64,000 nucleotides of DNA from DYEC01 sp034434695 (GCA_034434695.1 DAOTYY010000112.1:1-64000); one strand, 5' to 3'; counted from the first letter of the stretch, positions 1-9,048 are shown. Numbers and translations are program-made. The notes: generated by a model from the sequence alone, not told the origin.

Positions 1-96
1 ACCATCCAACAGGGAGGACAGCCCGGTCGCGGTGGTTTGCCCAAAGGCGCTTATCAGATAGTCGCTGTACAAGTCCAGGAGTTTGCCGTTTTTCAT
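1..96 (-). CDS. Transposase, N-terminal fragment (runs off window)
   Basis: The 32 codons from the ATG at 96 down to position 1 are open and begin MKNGKLLDLYSDYLIS, followed by FGQTTATGLSSLLDG. This opening resembles DDE transposases of the IS4/IS701-like type, which begin with a short helical segment containing an FGQTTATGL-like motif before the DNA-binding part. The rest of the gene, including any catalytic residues, lies outside the window, so the family is inferred from memory only. It lies directly downstream of a truncated DUF1232-like gene on the same strand, which fits an insertion into that gene. Confidence 0.5.
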   Translation of the reverse strand, partial: MKNGKLLDLYSDYLISAFGQTTATGLSSLLDG

Positions 97-109
97 ACAC
101 CAAGTTTAC

Positions 110-283
110 TCAAATCTGCGTAAGGTGAGTTAAGTAAGCCAGACTTGCAAATGGCAAAGCCTTCAGGAAAATACTAACCCGCCGGTCTCCCATTAAGCGC
201 AGGATCAACTTAATCCGTAGGGCTAGATCTTGTAAAACTCCGCCACCGTAAGGTTCAATGCTATTGGATGTTTTTTTACTCAT
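110..283 (-). pseudogene. DUF1232/YkvA-like small protein, 3'-truncated next to a transposase
   Basis: The ATG at 283 has an AAGG ribosome-binding site four bases upstream and is preferred over the TTG at 301. The 57-residue product contains LRIKLILRLMGDRRVS and then LKALPFASLAYL. That order (IKLI-RLMGD-R, then LLP-ASL-YL) is the start of the small DUF1232-like proteins common in Chloroflexota, which should continue into a P-D/L-P membrane segment. Here it changes to unrelated residues and stops, 14 bases before the transposase start codon. I read it as a gene cut by insertion of the element. A -10 box (TATAAT on the minus strand, 306-301) lies just upstream and touches MITE copy 1. Confidence 0.5.
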
Positions 284-306
284 AAGACCTTCTTGGTTCA
301 ATTATA

Positions 307-403
307 GAGAGTGTTGAAAAAGTCATATATGGCGCATATCTATACAAAAAACAGGCTGCTTTACGCCATATTAGGAGTGTGTGTTTTGTTTTTCAACACC
401 TTC
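307..403. repeat. MITE-like palindromic element, copy 1
   Basis: About 97 bp bounded by imperfect terminal inverted repeats (GTGTTGAAAAAG at 311-322; TTTTTCAACAC at 389-399). The hexamer ATTATA occurs immediately outside both ends (301-306 and 404-409), which would be a 6-bp target duplication. The interior shares GCGCATATCTAT-like and AAAAACAGG-like blocks with the copies near 15.1 kb and 59.1 kb. It has no coding capacity. It lies between the promoter of the truncated small gene and the promoter of the secreted protein at 479. Confidence 0.7.
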
Positions 404-440
404 ATTATACCTGTTTGCCTCAAATTAACTAAAATTTGTG

Positions 441-468
441 TTGCAAAATTCTGATATTTTTGTATAAT
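441..468 (+). promoter_or_regulatory. Sigma-70-type promoter of the secreted repeat protein
   Basis: TTGCAA (441-446), a 16-bp spacer and a perfect TATAAT (463-468). The ATG follows 10 bases after the -10 box and there is no Shine-Dalgarno sequence, so the transcript should have almost no leader. Confidence 0.65.
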
Positions 469-478
469 CATAATAGTT

Positions 479-1447
479 ATGCAAAAAATTGTGGGGTTTG
501 TCGCTATAGTTTTGTTGATTCTCCTGTTTGTACAGGGAAGTGGAATTGTCAAAGCACAACTTCCAGAAGCTGAGTTTTTCGAGGAAACAGGTCATTGGGT
601 CAAAAACGAGTTCTTGGCATTTTATCGAGCAGCGCCAGAACCAGAACGCCTGTTTGGTTATCCAATCACTGATGAATTTACGGATCCAAATACATCCTCT
701 GAAATTTTGAAGATGCAATATTTTCAAAAGGCGCGCTTTGATTATATCATCCAGTCAGGCGCACCAGCGGTTAAGCTCTTTCCATTAGGATCAACATTCT
801 ATACACAAGGCAAAAATCCCTTGGTGCCACTTGCCATCAATACCACTTCCTGCCAGTATTTCGAGCAGAGTGGTCATACAGTTTGTTATGCCTTTCTTGA
901 TTTTTATAAGGCGAACCATGGCGGCACATTTTTAGGCGTACCAATTTCTGATCTGGAATATGAAAACGGACGGTATGTTCAGTACTTTGAGAATTGCCGT
1001 TTAGAATGGTGGCCTGAACGCCCGGCGGGTCAACGTGTGGTCGTGGCTGATCTGGGACGCGTCTATTTTGATATGCGGGTGGGCAATGATGAGTATTTAC
1101 GGGTTACAAGTGGGCAAATCCCTCTGCGCAAACCCTTAAGTCTGCAGATGAATGTTTTTGCAGAACACGCGTTGCTGCCACCCAACAGCCAACAGACCAT
1201 TTATCTTATCGTGCGTGACCAATATCTGAATGCCATTGAAGATGCTAATATCAGCATCAAGGTATTTCAAAGTGAAGACAGTCCCGGTATCAGTTATCGC
1301 GTTTCGAGCACCAACACAGACGGTATCAGTCAGTTTAATCTGCCAGTTGGTAACCTTCCGGTAGGACAAATGGTTCGGGTACTGGCTGAAGCAGAATATC
1401 AAGGACTGACTACCACGGCTGAAACTTGGTTCCGTATGTGGTGGTAA
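479..1447 (+). CDS. Secreted protein with LGFP-like repeats and a C-terminal beta domain
   Basis: 322 residues. Residues 1-27 form a signal peptide (basic start, a long Leu/Val/Ile core, cleavage likely after VKA). Two related segments follow. The first has RLFGYPITDEF and then MQYFQKARFDY. The second has TFLGVPISDLEY and then VQYFENCRLEW. This G-x-P-I-(T/S)-D ... (Q)YF-x-x-(A/C)R pattern is common in exported Chloroflexota proteins and resembles LGFP cell-wall repeats. Residues from about 220 on look like an Ig-like or carboxypeptidase-regulatory-like beta domain. A surface or cell-envelope role is inferred; no catalytic motif is visible. It is monocistronic and convergent with the glycosyltransferase operon. 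Confidence 0.75.
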   Translation: MQKIVGFVAIVLLILLFVQGSGIVKAQLPEAEFFEETGHWVKNEFLAFYRAAPEPERLFGYPITDEFTDPNTSSEILKMQYFQKARFDYIIQSGAPAVKLFPLGSTFYTQGKNPLVPLAINTTSCQYFEQSGHTVCYAFLDFYKANHGGTFLGVPISDLEYENGRYVQYFENCRLEWWPERPAGQRVVVADLGRVYFDMRVGNDEYLRVTSGQIPLRKPLSLQMNVFAEHALLPPNSQQTIYLIVRDQYLNAIEDANISIKVFQSEDSPGISYRVSSTNTDGISQFNLPVGNLPVGQMVRVLAEAEYQGLTTTAETWFRMWW

Positions 1448-1483
1448 TCTAAATAGCGGTATCTTTCACTGTATGAAATGAAC

Positions 1484-1505
1484 GCCAGCCTTCAACCCGG
1501 CTGGC
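1484..1505. terminator. Hairpin between convergent genes
   Basis: GCCAGCC (1484-1490), 8-base loop, GGCTGGC (1499-1505), followed on the plus strand by the moderately T-rich ATTCGTTCT. It lies between the converging ends of the secreted protein and the glycosyltransferase operon. Probable bidirectional terminator with a weak U-tract. Confidence 0.5.
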
Positions 1506-1512
1506 ATTCGTT

Positions 1513-2715
1513 CTATAAAAAGCGGCGATAAAAAGCATCCACCCGCGCCCGTACCACATTCACACCTGCACGACGAGCAATCAGGTCGCGGTTGATAGCG
1601 GCTGCTTCTGTTCGCAAAACGGGATTTTCCAACGCCAGAACCAGCGCATCCGCCAGCGATTGCGGTTTGGTTGGTTCAACGAGTAAGCCATTGACACCAG
1701 GTGTAATCCATTCGCGCAGGGACTCAATATCCCCAACTACAGGAAAACATCCACATGCCATTGCTTCCAACACGGAATTTGGCATACCGTCATGTACACT
1801 AACAGATACCATCACATCTGCACGTAGAAACTGATCCCAAAGCTGTTCTTGTGACAAAAACGGCATTAATTGGACTGCGTTGTGAAGCTTTAGCTTACCC
1901 ACCCATTCAATTGCCTCTTTCTGCCCTGCCATACCGGGACAAACAAAACGCACGCTTTGCAAACGCCGCAAAACCAGTGGAATCGCTTGAAAGAAGACAT
2001 CACTTCGTAAACTGCCAGGGCGAAGCCCGCGCGGGTTGATCACCAGCGGAACCCCGGATGGCACACCTACCTGTGGTACATCTACAGATACCTGCCGCAA
2101 ATGGTCAATCTCAATCAGATCAATGCCGCCTCCACCTGGCACTACCAGATGTGGACGCCGCTCATCAAACCCCCACATTTCAGCCAAACGTATATCGCGT
2201 CTGGCATCCGCCATTAAACCATTTGTCCTTTCAAGCACTTTACGAGTGAAACGAAACATCAGCGGCGAACCGTGTGCATGAAGTGTCAGATCATTTCCCC
2301 AGATGGAAACAATGAACGGAACATTATCAGGTGTGCCGGCTGCCAGCATCCCCTCAAATGGGATACGCAATGCATGAACTATATCTGGGTTGATAGAAGT
2401 TACCAGCCTGGTAAACTTTCTGGAATACAGTGGCAAAGTCAAAGGGCCCAGCAAATAGCGGATGAAAAGAAAACGCGCGCGAAAGCGACCTACAAACTGC
2501 CGCAATCTTCCATGAGCCTGACGCCCTGCCACACCAACCTGACTGCCGCCCCATGAACCAAAGGCTATTGGCAAAACGTATAGCGCTTCTAACCCTTCTA
2601 GGGGCATACAGGGAAAAGTTGAAACCATGGTGATACGATGCTGCAATGCTCGCAATCCAATCACCCAGCGTCGGGTGATTGGACTGCGCCCATCAGCAAC
2701 CAGCAGAATGTGCAT
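1513..2715 (-). CDS. Glycosyltransferase family 4 (second of a pair)
   Basis: 400 residues from the ATG at 2715, which lies one base after the stop of the upstream glycosyltransferase; the longer frame starting at 2811 would overlap that gene by 95 bases. The protein opens with MHILLVADGRSPITRRW, a GT-B N-terminal Rossmann strand and sugar-acceptor loop. Later come NPRGLRPGSLRSD and the nucleotide-sugar-binding segment SVHDGMPNSVLEAMACG, which carries the GT4 E-x7-E-like motif. It transfers a sugar from an activated donor, probably to an envelope glycolipid or polysaccharide. The substrate cannot be read from sequence. It is the last gene of the C39/TPR-sbcD-sbcC-GT-GT operon. Confidence 0.85.
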   Translation of the reverse strand: MHILLVADGRSPITRRWVIGLRALQHRITMVSTFPCMPLEGLEALYVLPIAFGSWGGSQVGVAGRQAHGRLRQFVGRFRARFLFIRYLLGPLTLPLYSRKFTRLVTSINPDIVHALRIPFEGMLAAGTPDNVPFIVSIWGNDLTLHAHGSPLMFRFTRKVLERTNGLMADARRDIRLAEMWGFDERRPHLVVPGGGGIDLIEIDHLRQVSVDVPQVGVPSGVPLVINPRGLRPGSLRSDVFFQAIPLVLRRLQSVRFVCPGMAGQKEAIEWVGKLKLHNAVQLMPFLSQEQLWDQFLRADVMVSVSVHDGMPNSVLEAMACGCFPVVGDIESLREWITPGVNGLLVEPTKPQSLADALVLALENPVLRTEAAAINRDLIARRAGVNVVRARVDAFYRRFL

Positions 2716-2716
2716 T

Positions 2717-3829
2717 TCAGCCGCTCCAAACTGACCGCACTGCCTGGACAAATACTTCAACCATTTTTTCCAGGTTAATTTCTTCTCGGACAATGCGATA
2801 AGATTCCTCACCCATGCGGCGCAACATTGAAATATCCGATAAAGCCGCGCTCAAGGAAACGATCAATCCATTTAAGTCACCCGACTGAACTCGCCAGCCG
2901 TTCTTTGAACGTACAAGATCAGATTGTGTGCCATCCGCTTCAGCAGCAATGACAGGCAAACCGTAAGCCATCGCTTGTTGTAAAGCAAGACCACCTGTGC
3001 CAGGCAACACAAACAAATCTGCCGCTTTAAAGAACGGTTCTAACTCTGATCCACGCCGGGCACCCAGGAAGCTGGCTTCAGGATAAACGCTTTGCGCCAG
3101 TGTCTCCAGTTCCCGCCGTGCAGGCCCATCACCCACCACCCAAAGGCGAGGGCGAATCGTATCCTCTAGCGCCGAACACGCCCGTAAAAGAAGATCAACC
3201 CGCTTACGCTTTTGTAAACGACCAACAAATAAAACTGTTGGGCGAAAGTCCGCTGCAGGGCTGGGGCGTTGTGGCAGCGGATGCCTGGGGGAAGGAACAA
3301 CCGCATTCGGGGCAACGAAAATCCGCTCGGCAGGGAAACCAAGCCGCTGATATTCTTCTGCACCCTGGTGACTATAGGTGATCAATGCATCGTAATTCAG
3401 GATGAATCTTCGGCGAATTGCCTGCTGCAAAATGTTCGCCATCCCACGTTTGCTCGATGGCGCTCCTAATCCCCAGCCCACTACTGGACGACGACGGCTT
3501 TTCATCCAACGTACTGCTTGAAAAACGCACAAATTGCGCGGGTTGGTTTCCAAAATCAACGCTTCTGGCTGCCATTGTTCGAGCCAACGTACCAAACCTA
3601 TCTGCCAGTAAACATAGAGTGAACCTGAAAAAATATGAACATTGTATCCTTGGGTTAGTTGTACAGAACGCAAGAGAGCTTTTGTCTCAATCATCTCATC
3701 TGCTCGGGGCTGCCCAACAAAAAGCCCCAGCCCGCCTCGGCAAACTTCTGCCAGCGCGTCAAAAAATGGCGCGCGGTAATCTGCTAAAACGCGTTGTTGT
3801 AATCCAAGCCGCAGCGGAATCGGTTTCAT
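2717..3829 (-). CDS. Glycosyltransferase family 4 (first of a pair)
   Basis: 370 residues. Its ATG overlaps the sbcC stop (ATGA), so the two are translationally coupled. GT-B features: N-terminal LGLQQRVLADYRAPFFDAL, then LFVGRLQKRKRVDLLLRA (start of the donor-binding domain, near residue 200), VVGDGPARREL, and LFVLPGTGGLALQQAMAYG with the conserved acidic/Gly-rich donor site. In the last segment the first Glu of the usual E-x7-E is replaced by Gly/Thr-rich sequence (PGTGGLALQQAMA), a variation within GT4. It probably acts with the downstream GT4 on one glycoconjugate. The link to DNA repair genes in this operon looks incidental. Confidence 0.85.
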   Translation of the reverse strand: MKPIPLRLGLQQRVLADYRAPFFDALAEVCRGGLGLFVGQPRADEMIETKALLRSVQLTQGYNVHIFSGSLYVYWQIGLVRWLEQWQPEALILETNPRNLCVFQAVRWMKSRRRPVVGWGLGAPSSKRGMANILQQAIRRRFILNYDALITYSHQGAEEYQRLGFPAERIFVAPNAVVPSPRHPLPQRPSPAADFRPTVLFVGRLQKRKRVDLLLRACSALEDTIRPRLWVVGDGPARRELETLAQSVYPEASFLGARRGSELEPFFKAADLFVLPGTGGLALQQAMAYGLPVIAAEADGTQSDLVRSKNGWRVQSGDLNGLIVSLSAALSDISMLRRMGEESYRIVREEINLEKMVEVFVQAVRSVWSG

Positions 3830-6387
3830 GCTAGAACTTTAACCACTGAACCCGTCGAGGTCTTTTCAACTTCAATGCGCGCCGGAAAAGCATCTTTCAA
3901 ATCTTCCAGATGGGTGATAATCAAAACCTTTGAAAACTCCTCCCGCACCAGGTTGATCGCCTCGATCAGCCGCTGACGACCATCACTGTCCTGGCTACCA
4001 AACCCTTCATCAATCACCAGCATTTGCAGCTTAGCGCCTGCCCGCCGCGCCAGAACGCGCGAAAGCGCCAGCCGCACAGCAAAATTGATGCGAAAAGCCT
4101 CACCCCCCGAAAACAGTTCATATTCGCGCATGCCCGTTGCATCGGAAATCAGGATGTCCAGCGTTTCGAGTTTGTCCTCGCGTTTTTTATCCTTATAATC
4201 CCTTTGGGTGGCAAACCGCACCGACATTCTGCCTGCTGAAAGCCGATCCAATACATCATTCGCTTGAATCTCGATCTCAGGTAAAGCTTGCTCAATCAAC
4301 AAAGCAGGAACTCCATCTTTTCCAAAGGCACGCTCCAGCTTCTTCAGAAGGACAATTTGCTGCCTCATCTCCTCGCGCTTGGCAAGTAGTTCCTCGCGCC
4401 GAGCGCGTTGCTGTTGGATCACATCCAAAGCTTGCTTCGCTCTGCCAATTTGCATATTAAGAATATTTTCGCGCTCGCGCTCATTCATTAGCTCCCGTTC
4501 AACCTGCACAACATCCGGGAGTCTGGCAAAATCCACTTCGTAAGCCCGCTGGGCTTCCTGATAAGAAGCTTCCAGCGATTGAAGCTCTTTCTCCTCCTGT
4601 TCGAGCCGCTTTTTCAAATCGCCAATCTCGCGCTCCAATGGCTCAAGCGCAGCCTGCGCTGCCTCGATCTGACGGAGTGCTGTTTCACTGGCACGCCCCT
4701 GTTGTTCCGCCTGGCGACACGCTTCGTGAGCCGTGGCATCGTACCCTAAAGCCCAAATCGCTGCATCAATTTTTGTCAGTTCGCTGCGCGCTTCCTGCGC
4801 AAAGTCTTCCTCTTCCAAGACACGTTCAACATGTTGAAGCCTTGTCATTCCTATAGACTTCCAGTTTTGCAGCATCTGTTCAATCTGCGCTCTGCGCGCC
4901 AGCGCCTGTTCCAGTCGCCGTTCCTGTTGCCGCATCTCTAGTTCTATTGCAGAGAGCTTTTTGAGCCAATCTTCGAGCTGCGACTGTCGTTCAGCATGTT
5001 CCTTAATCGTATTAGCATTCGTACGGTATTGCTCGCCTAATGTATTCCCTTCCATCTTGAGCGATTCGAGCAACCGCATACGTTGCTCAGGGGGCAAAGG
5101 CTGCCCACAAAGCGGACATTCCGCCCCACTGGCTTTTTCAACGCTTTCAATGCGCTGCTTAATTTCACTCATCAACTCTTTTAGGCGACGGTTTTCTGTC
5201 AGTAATTCCGTCTGCTTAACCTGTCGTTCTTGCAATTCCTGTTCCAGCACAGCACGTTGTTCTAACTGGTGATAAGCATTCTTAATAGCCGCTTCTATTG
5301 CGTCAATTTCTATTATTCGCGTTGATAATTCGTTTTCAAGCTGTATCGCTTGCTGCTGCTGTTCTTTCAGCGTCTTCAATTCCTGTTCCAGTCGCGAGCG
5401 TTCTGCCTCAATGGTCATCAGCGGCTGAGTTCGCTGTACCTCATACTGGCGATACTGCAAAAAAAGTTTCTCCCAATGTTCTAGCTCCTGTCGTGCTGTT
5501 TGCCAGCGCTGATAAGCAGCAGCTACCTCCTCCGCCTTTGCCAGTTGCTCATGATACTGTTCACATTCCACCTGCCGGGCAGTCAAATCCCTGCGTAATC
5601 CTTCAAGACGCGCCCGAGCTGATGTTACCTGCCCGGCTAACATTTCAATTAGACGCCGCTTTTCTTCCATTGCCGCCTGAAGTTTCTGGACACCCTCAAG
5701 CTCACGCTCTTTGGATTGACGCACTTTCACCTGACGGGCAAGGTCCTCCTGCAGTTGTTTCAAGGCTGCTTTGCGCTCTTCTTCACGGGAAAGCTCAAGC
5801 TCAATATCCGTCAAGATGCCATTTAGATATCTTTCCTCATCTTCGATGAGTTTGCGACGTTCAGCCGTGCGCCCGCGATACTCCTCCCAGACTTCCAGCC
5901 CCAGAATGCTGCTCAAGATACGCTTGCGGTCAGCCGGACGTTGCTGAGCAAACTGATCTGCCTTATCTTGCAAAAAGAAGGATGCGTTGGTAAAAGTCTC
6001 GTAGTCCAGCCGCAAGAGTCGGGCAATGCGGGATTCAGTATCACGCACAGAATGCCCGGTCAGTGCCCGCCAGCTACCTCCATCATCCTGCACATAGAAT
6101 TCTAACAATGTTGTTTTATCGCGGGGTTTACTACGCTGCACTCGATATAAGTTCTTTTCGTAAAAGAAGTCGAATATCACCTCTGCCATGTCCGCCTGGC
6201 TGTTGATCAAAGCATCATCACGGCGGCGCGCCTGTCCAAACAACACCCAGGTAATCGCATCCAACAGAGATGATTTACCAGCGCCATTAACACCGGTAAT
6301 GCACGCTAGATCGAATTCGGAAAAATCCAGTTCAGCCGGCTCTCGGTAAGACAAAAAACCGCATAAACGTAAATATCTGGGAATCAC
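3826..6387 (-). CDS. sbcC: Exonuclease SbcC / Rad50-type ATPase
   Basis: 853 residues. Walker A GVNGAGKSS lies near residue 33. Two long Glu/Gln/Arg-rich coiled coils flank a zinc hook CPLC near residue 423. The C-terminal half has the ABC signature LFSGGEAFRINFA and Walker B LQMLVIDEGFGSQD. With SbcD it forms the Mre11-Rad50-type nuclease that opens hairpins and processes protein-blocked DNA ends. It is shorter than E. coli SbcC (about 1050) but normal for the bacterial Rad50-like group. It begins 9 bases after sbcD, and its stop overlaps the next start codon. Confidence 0.93.
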   Translation of the reverse strand: MIPRYLRLCGFLSYREPAELDFSEFDLACITGVNGAGKSSLLDAITWVLFGQARRRDDALINSQADMAEVIFDFFYEKNLYRVQRSKPRDKTTLLEFYVQDDGGSWRALTGHSVRDTESRIARLLRLDYETFTNASFFLQDKADQFAQQRPADRKRILSSILGLEVWEEYRGRTAERRKLIEDEERYLNGILTDIELELSREEERKAALKQLQEDLARQVKVRQSKERELEGVQKLQAAMEEKRRLIEMLAGQVTSARARLEGLRRDLTARQVECEQYHEQLAKAEEVAAAYQRWQTARQELEHWEKLFLQYRQYEVQRTQPLMTIEAERSRLEQELKTLKEQQQQAIQLENELSTRIIEIDAIEAAIKNAYHQLEQRAVLEQELQERQVKQTELLTENRRLKELMSEIKQRIESVEKASGAECPLCGQPLPPEQRMRLLESLKMEGNTLGEQYRTNANTIKEHAERQSQLEDWLKKLSAIELEMRQQERRLEQALARRAQIEQMLQNWKSIGMTRLQHVERVLEEEDFAQEARSELTKIDAAIWALGYDATAHEACRQAEQQGRASETALRQIEAAQAALEPLEREIGDLKKRLEQEEKELQSLEASYQEAQRAYEVDFARLPDVVQVERELMNERERENILNMQIGRAKQALDVIQQQRARREELLAKREEMRQQIVLLKKLERAFGKDGVPALLIEQALPEIEIQANDVLDRLSAGRMSVRFATQRDYKDKKREDKLETLDILISDATGMREYELFSGGEAFRINFAVRLALSRVLARRAGAKLQMLVIDEGFGSQDSDGRQRLIEAINLVREEFSKVLIITHLEDLKDAFPARIEVEKTSTGSVVKVLA

Positions 6388-6396
6388 TTTTCCCTC

Positions 6397-7632
6397 CTAC
6401 GCTTCCAATTGCTCGGAAGAACCCAGAATCTCGGCAGCCAGCTTTTGCAGAACGTCAATTTCATCAGGATTGGTATTGAGCGTTCTCCAATAAATTTCCA
6501 GTAATTCAAGAGGCGACAGACTGCTTACCGTTTGGTTCTCTGGCAGACGCAAGCGCGCTTCCATGCGTGGTTTGCGAATCAGATGGAACTCCAATGCCGA
6601 CTCGGCTGCCCGGCGTAATGCAACTTCATCCAGCAAAGGTTCCAGCTCACGCGGGTATTCAATCACCAGGCGAACAACAGCATCCTTAAGTTCGCTGACA
6701 GGCGGCAAAGCTGCCAGCACCTGCTGCATAAGGTGCTTATCTGTATCAATGGTAACAAACCGATCAATAAACCGTCGTCCCTCCAGTCTGCGCCAGCTAA
6801 CAGTAACTTTGCCTTTCTCTATCTCAGCAATGACAAAAAACTTATCATCCTCTGCCTCGCCAAAATCCACCCGCTCAATTGAACCCGGATAAATAACCGG
6901 AGGATGCAACCCTTCATTCAAGTTTTGGGCTTTGTGAATGTGTCCCAGCGCCACATAATCCAGTCGTGTATCACGCACCATGCTGCCGGGTAAAACCACG
7001 TCATTGCCCAGCATAACACTGCGTTCAGCACCGTATTGCGCACTTTGTACTGAAGCGTGAGCGGCAAGGATGATAGGAAGATGCGGATTTGCCTCATCCA
7101 GCCAAGATTGTACCAGCTCGTTCAAGCGGCTTCCGATTTCCGCATACACATCCGACGGGCGAACACCACTCAGTTGCAATGCAGCCATCAGTCCAGAGCG
7201 CGAAACCCATGGCAAGGCAATCACCTGCAACGGCAGGTTTTCCAGATCGCCTGGTCGCAGAAAACAGGGCCGCGCAACCACGTGCACATGCGGCACTTGC
7301 AAGGTTTCAAATTCTTGCAGGGTATGTGCTCGCCCTGTAGCTGGCGGTAAATCATGATTGCCCACCAACAACAAGGTTGGAATGCCAGCTTCTGAAAGCC
7401 GCATCATGCGCCGTCCCCATTCCCGTTGATAGGTGGGGGATGGTGTGCGATCCTTATAGGCATCGCCAGCAAACAAGACCAGGTCAACCTTTTCGGCGAT
7501 TGCGGTATCTATGATCGTATCAAGGGCTTTCAAAAAATCCAGCACCCGGATTGGCAGACCGCTTACGGGATCCTGACGTCCTTGAGCGACCATGTCAATG
7601 TGGGCATCTGCAAAATGCAGTATTTTGAGCAT
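6397..7632 (-). CDS. sbcD: Exonuclease SbcD / Mre11-type nuclease
   Basis: 411 residues. The calcineurin-like phosphoesterase motifs are in order: ILHFADAHID (D-x-H), LVLFAGDAYKDR (GD), LLLVGNHDLP (GNHD), ILAAHASV, and VALGHIHKAQ (GH-x-H). These bind the two metals of the Mre11 active site. A C-terminal helical tail probably contacts SbcC. It is the nuclease partner of the downstream sbcC. Its ATG follows the upstream peptidase/TPR gene by 3 bases. Confidence 0.93.
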   Translation of the reverse strand: MLKILHFADAHIDMVAQGRQDPVSGLPIRVLDFLKALDTIIDTAIAEKVDLVLFAGDAYKDRTPSPTYQREWGRRMMRLSEAGIPTLLLVGNHDLPPATGRAHTLQEFETLQVPHVHVVARPCFLRPGDLENLPLQVIALPWVSRSGLMAALQLSGVRPSDVYAEIGSRLNELVQSWLDEANPHLPIILAAHASVQSAQYGAERSVMLGNDVVLPGSMVRDTRLDYVALGHIHKAQNLNEGLHPPVIYPGSIERVDFGEAEDDKFFVIAEIEKGKVTVSWRRLEGRRFIDRFVTIDTDKHLMQQVLAALPPVSELKDAVVRLVIEYPRELEPLLDEVALRRAAESALEFHLIRKPRMEARLRLPENQTVSSLSPLELLEIYWRTLNTNPDEIDVLQKLAAEILGSSEQLEA

Positions 7633-7635
7633 AGG

Positions 7636-8937
7636 TCAATTAGACACTCCCAATTCCCGCAAAATTTCTTCGCTAGGTTTAAAACCGGGATGATATTTCA
7701 AACTGATACGCAAATCGTCTATCGCGCCCTGTCGATCACCCAATGCAATTTTTGCGCGCGCCCGCCAGTAAAAACTCTCCTCTAAATAGGGTTCTGAAGC
7801 CGATTCCAGCGTTGTATTGGCAAGCTCAAGCACATCCTGATAGCGACCACTATAGTAATAAGCAAAATATGGTCCGGTCTGATACCAGACAATCCGCCAC
7901 GGGCGTAAGTCTTTGGGTAAATCAGGATAGATACGAAAAGCCTGATCATACGCTGTTGCTGCGGCAATGTAATCCTGTAACCGTACCAGACTGGTGCCAC
8001 GATTAAACCAAGCAAAAAACAAATCCACTCCAGTTAAATTCTGTGTTTCCTTTAGAGCAATTTCAGCCGCAATTTGGTCGCTGCGAATTGGATCCGCATA
8101 GTCACCTAGAATTGCCAGTACTTCACTCTCCTGCCCCGGTGGATAAATGACCATGAAAGTGTAATCAAAGGACCGCCATTCCTGCATCAGTAAATCATAC
8201 TGGATCAGATAGTCTGGCGAATAGTAAGAATCCTGAACGATAAAGTTTCGGGCAAGATCATCATAACCAGTTAAGACATTGTAATGCCCCATCCAGCTTC
8301 TTTTACCAGTAGTAGTTTCAACAATGTATGTTCCTTTTTCAATGACAACTGGAAAGCCGCTGGCGATCAATGCCTTAAGCAGCTCTTGGGTGCCGCCATA
8401 TCGTTGGAGAGCACGCAAATCCGTTTCATCCTGCACAAAATTAACCATCTCATACAGCATGACGTTTTTATCTTTTTCAAAGGGTTTCAGGTATTGACCT
8501 GTAACCAGACGGTTGCCCTCCCATCCCCAGTATGAAAGCGCCATAGAGAGTGTTGCTGGCGCACAATAGTTCCATAAACCATGTTGGTCTTCATATCGAA
8601 CGCCTTGCAATGCCACTTGAGCTGGCAAAGGTGTTGCGGTGATTACCGCCGTTGGAGCAGGGGTCATTGTTGTCACGATGAAGGGTTCCACGTATTGTGC
8701 GGTTTGTGTTAACGCTTGAAAGGTTGCCCGGACAATATCTTCGACCTGTTGATTAGGATCTTGAGGCTGAAAGACGGCTTCTTCTGGCGGGAACAGTGAA
8801 TAAAATATTCTGGTTCTCAGTTGTTCGATCCGCCAGACCATCCGGTTACGGATGGGCGGCAAGGCAAGTAAAATGATTCCGAGAATGAAGAATCCCCCAA
8901 TTGCCATTAAGACGCGTTGGGCTTTCCGATTACTCAT
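7636..8937 (-). CDS. Membrane-anchored C39-like peptidase with C-terminal TPR repeats
   Basis: 433 residues from the ATG at 8937; the longer frame to 8967 would start inside the promoter. Residues 8-30 form an N-terminal membrane anchor. A Peptidase_C39_2-type domain follows, with the Cys in NYCAPATLSMALSYWG (about residue 125), the His in GHYNVLTGYDD (about residue 217) and the Asp in IVQDSYY. The C-terminal third (from about residue 285) holds TPR-like helices (FFAWFNRGTSLVRLQDY, PYFAYYYSGRYQDVLE, FYWRARAKIALGDRQGA). The domain could cleave double-Gly leaders or bacterial peptides, but no ABC exporter is nearby. It is first in the sbcDC operon, with no obvious functional link. Confidence 0.8.
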   Translation of the reverse strand: MSNRKAQRVLMAIGGFFILGIILLALPPIRNRMVWRIEQLRTRIFYSLFPPEEAVFQPQDPNQQVEDIVRATFQALTQTAQYVEPFIVTTMTPAPTAVITATPLPAQVALQGVRYEDQHGLWNYCAPATLSMALSYWGWEGNRLVTGQYLKPFEKDKNVMLYEMVNFVQDETDLRALQRYGGTQELLKALIASGFPVVIEKGTYIVETTTGKRSWMGHYNVLTGYDDLARNFIVQDSYYSPDYLIQYDLLMQEWRSFDYTFMVIYPPGQESEVLAILGDYADPIRSDQIAAEIALKETQNLTGVDLFFAWFNRGTSLVRLQDYIAAATAYDQAFRIYPDLPKDLRPWRIVWYQTGPYFAYYYSGRYQDVLELANTTLESASEPYLEESFYWRARAKIALGDRQGAIDDLRISLKYHPGFKPSEEILRELGVSN

Positions 8938-8944
8938 GAACTTT

Positions 8945-8950
8945 ATTATA
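8945..8950 (-). promoter_or_regulatory. -10 box of the peptidase-sbcDC-glycosyltransferase operon
   Basis: Minus-strand TATAAT ends 7 bases before the ATG at 8937, with no Shine-Dalgarno sequence between. The transcript should begin at or next to the start codon (leaderless). No clear -35 is seen. Confidence 0.6.
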
Positions 8951-9048
8951 TCACCCCGACCAGACACGCATTAACAACGTAACAAACGCAAAATCCAGAG
9001 CAGGATAATGTGTCTTACGCCGGGTCAAGATCAATTCACCAAACTTAA

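Noticed and set aside
3418..3834. 138-codon plus-strand frame over the start of the GT4 gene
   Set aside because: Antisense shadow with no ribosome-binding site; the GT4 reading on the other strand has clear motifs and a coupled start.
5298..5849. 183-codon plus-strand frame inside sbcC
   Set aside because: It mirrors the biased codons of the SbcC coiled coil on the opposite strand, has no ribosome-binding site and encodes low-complexity Val/Leu/Pro sequence.
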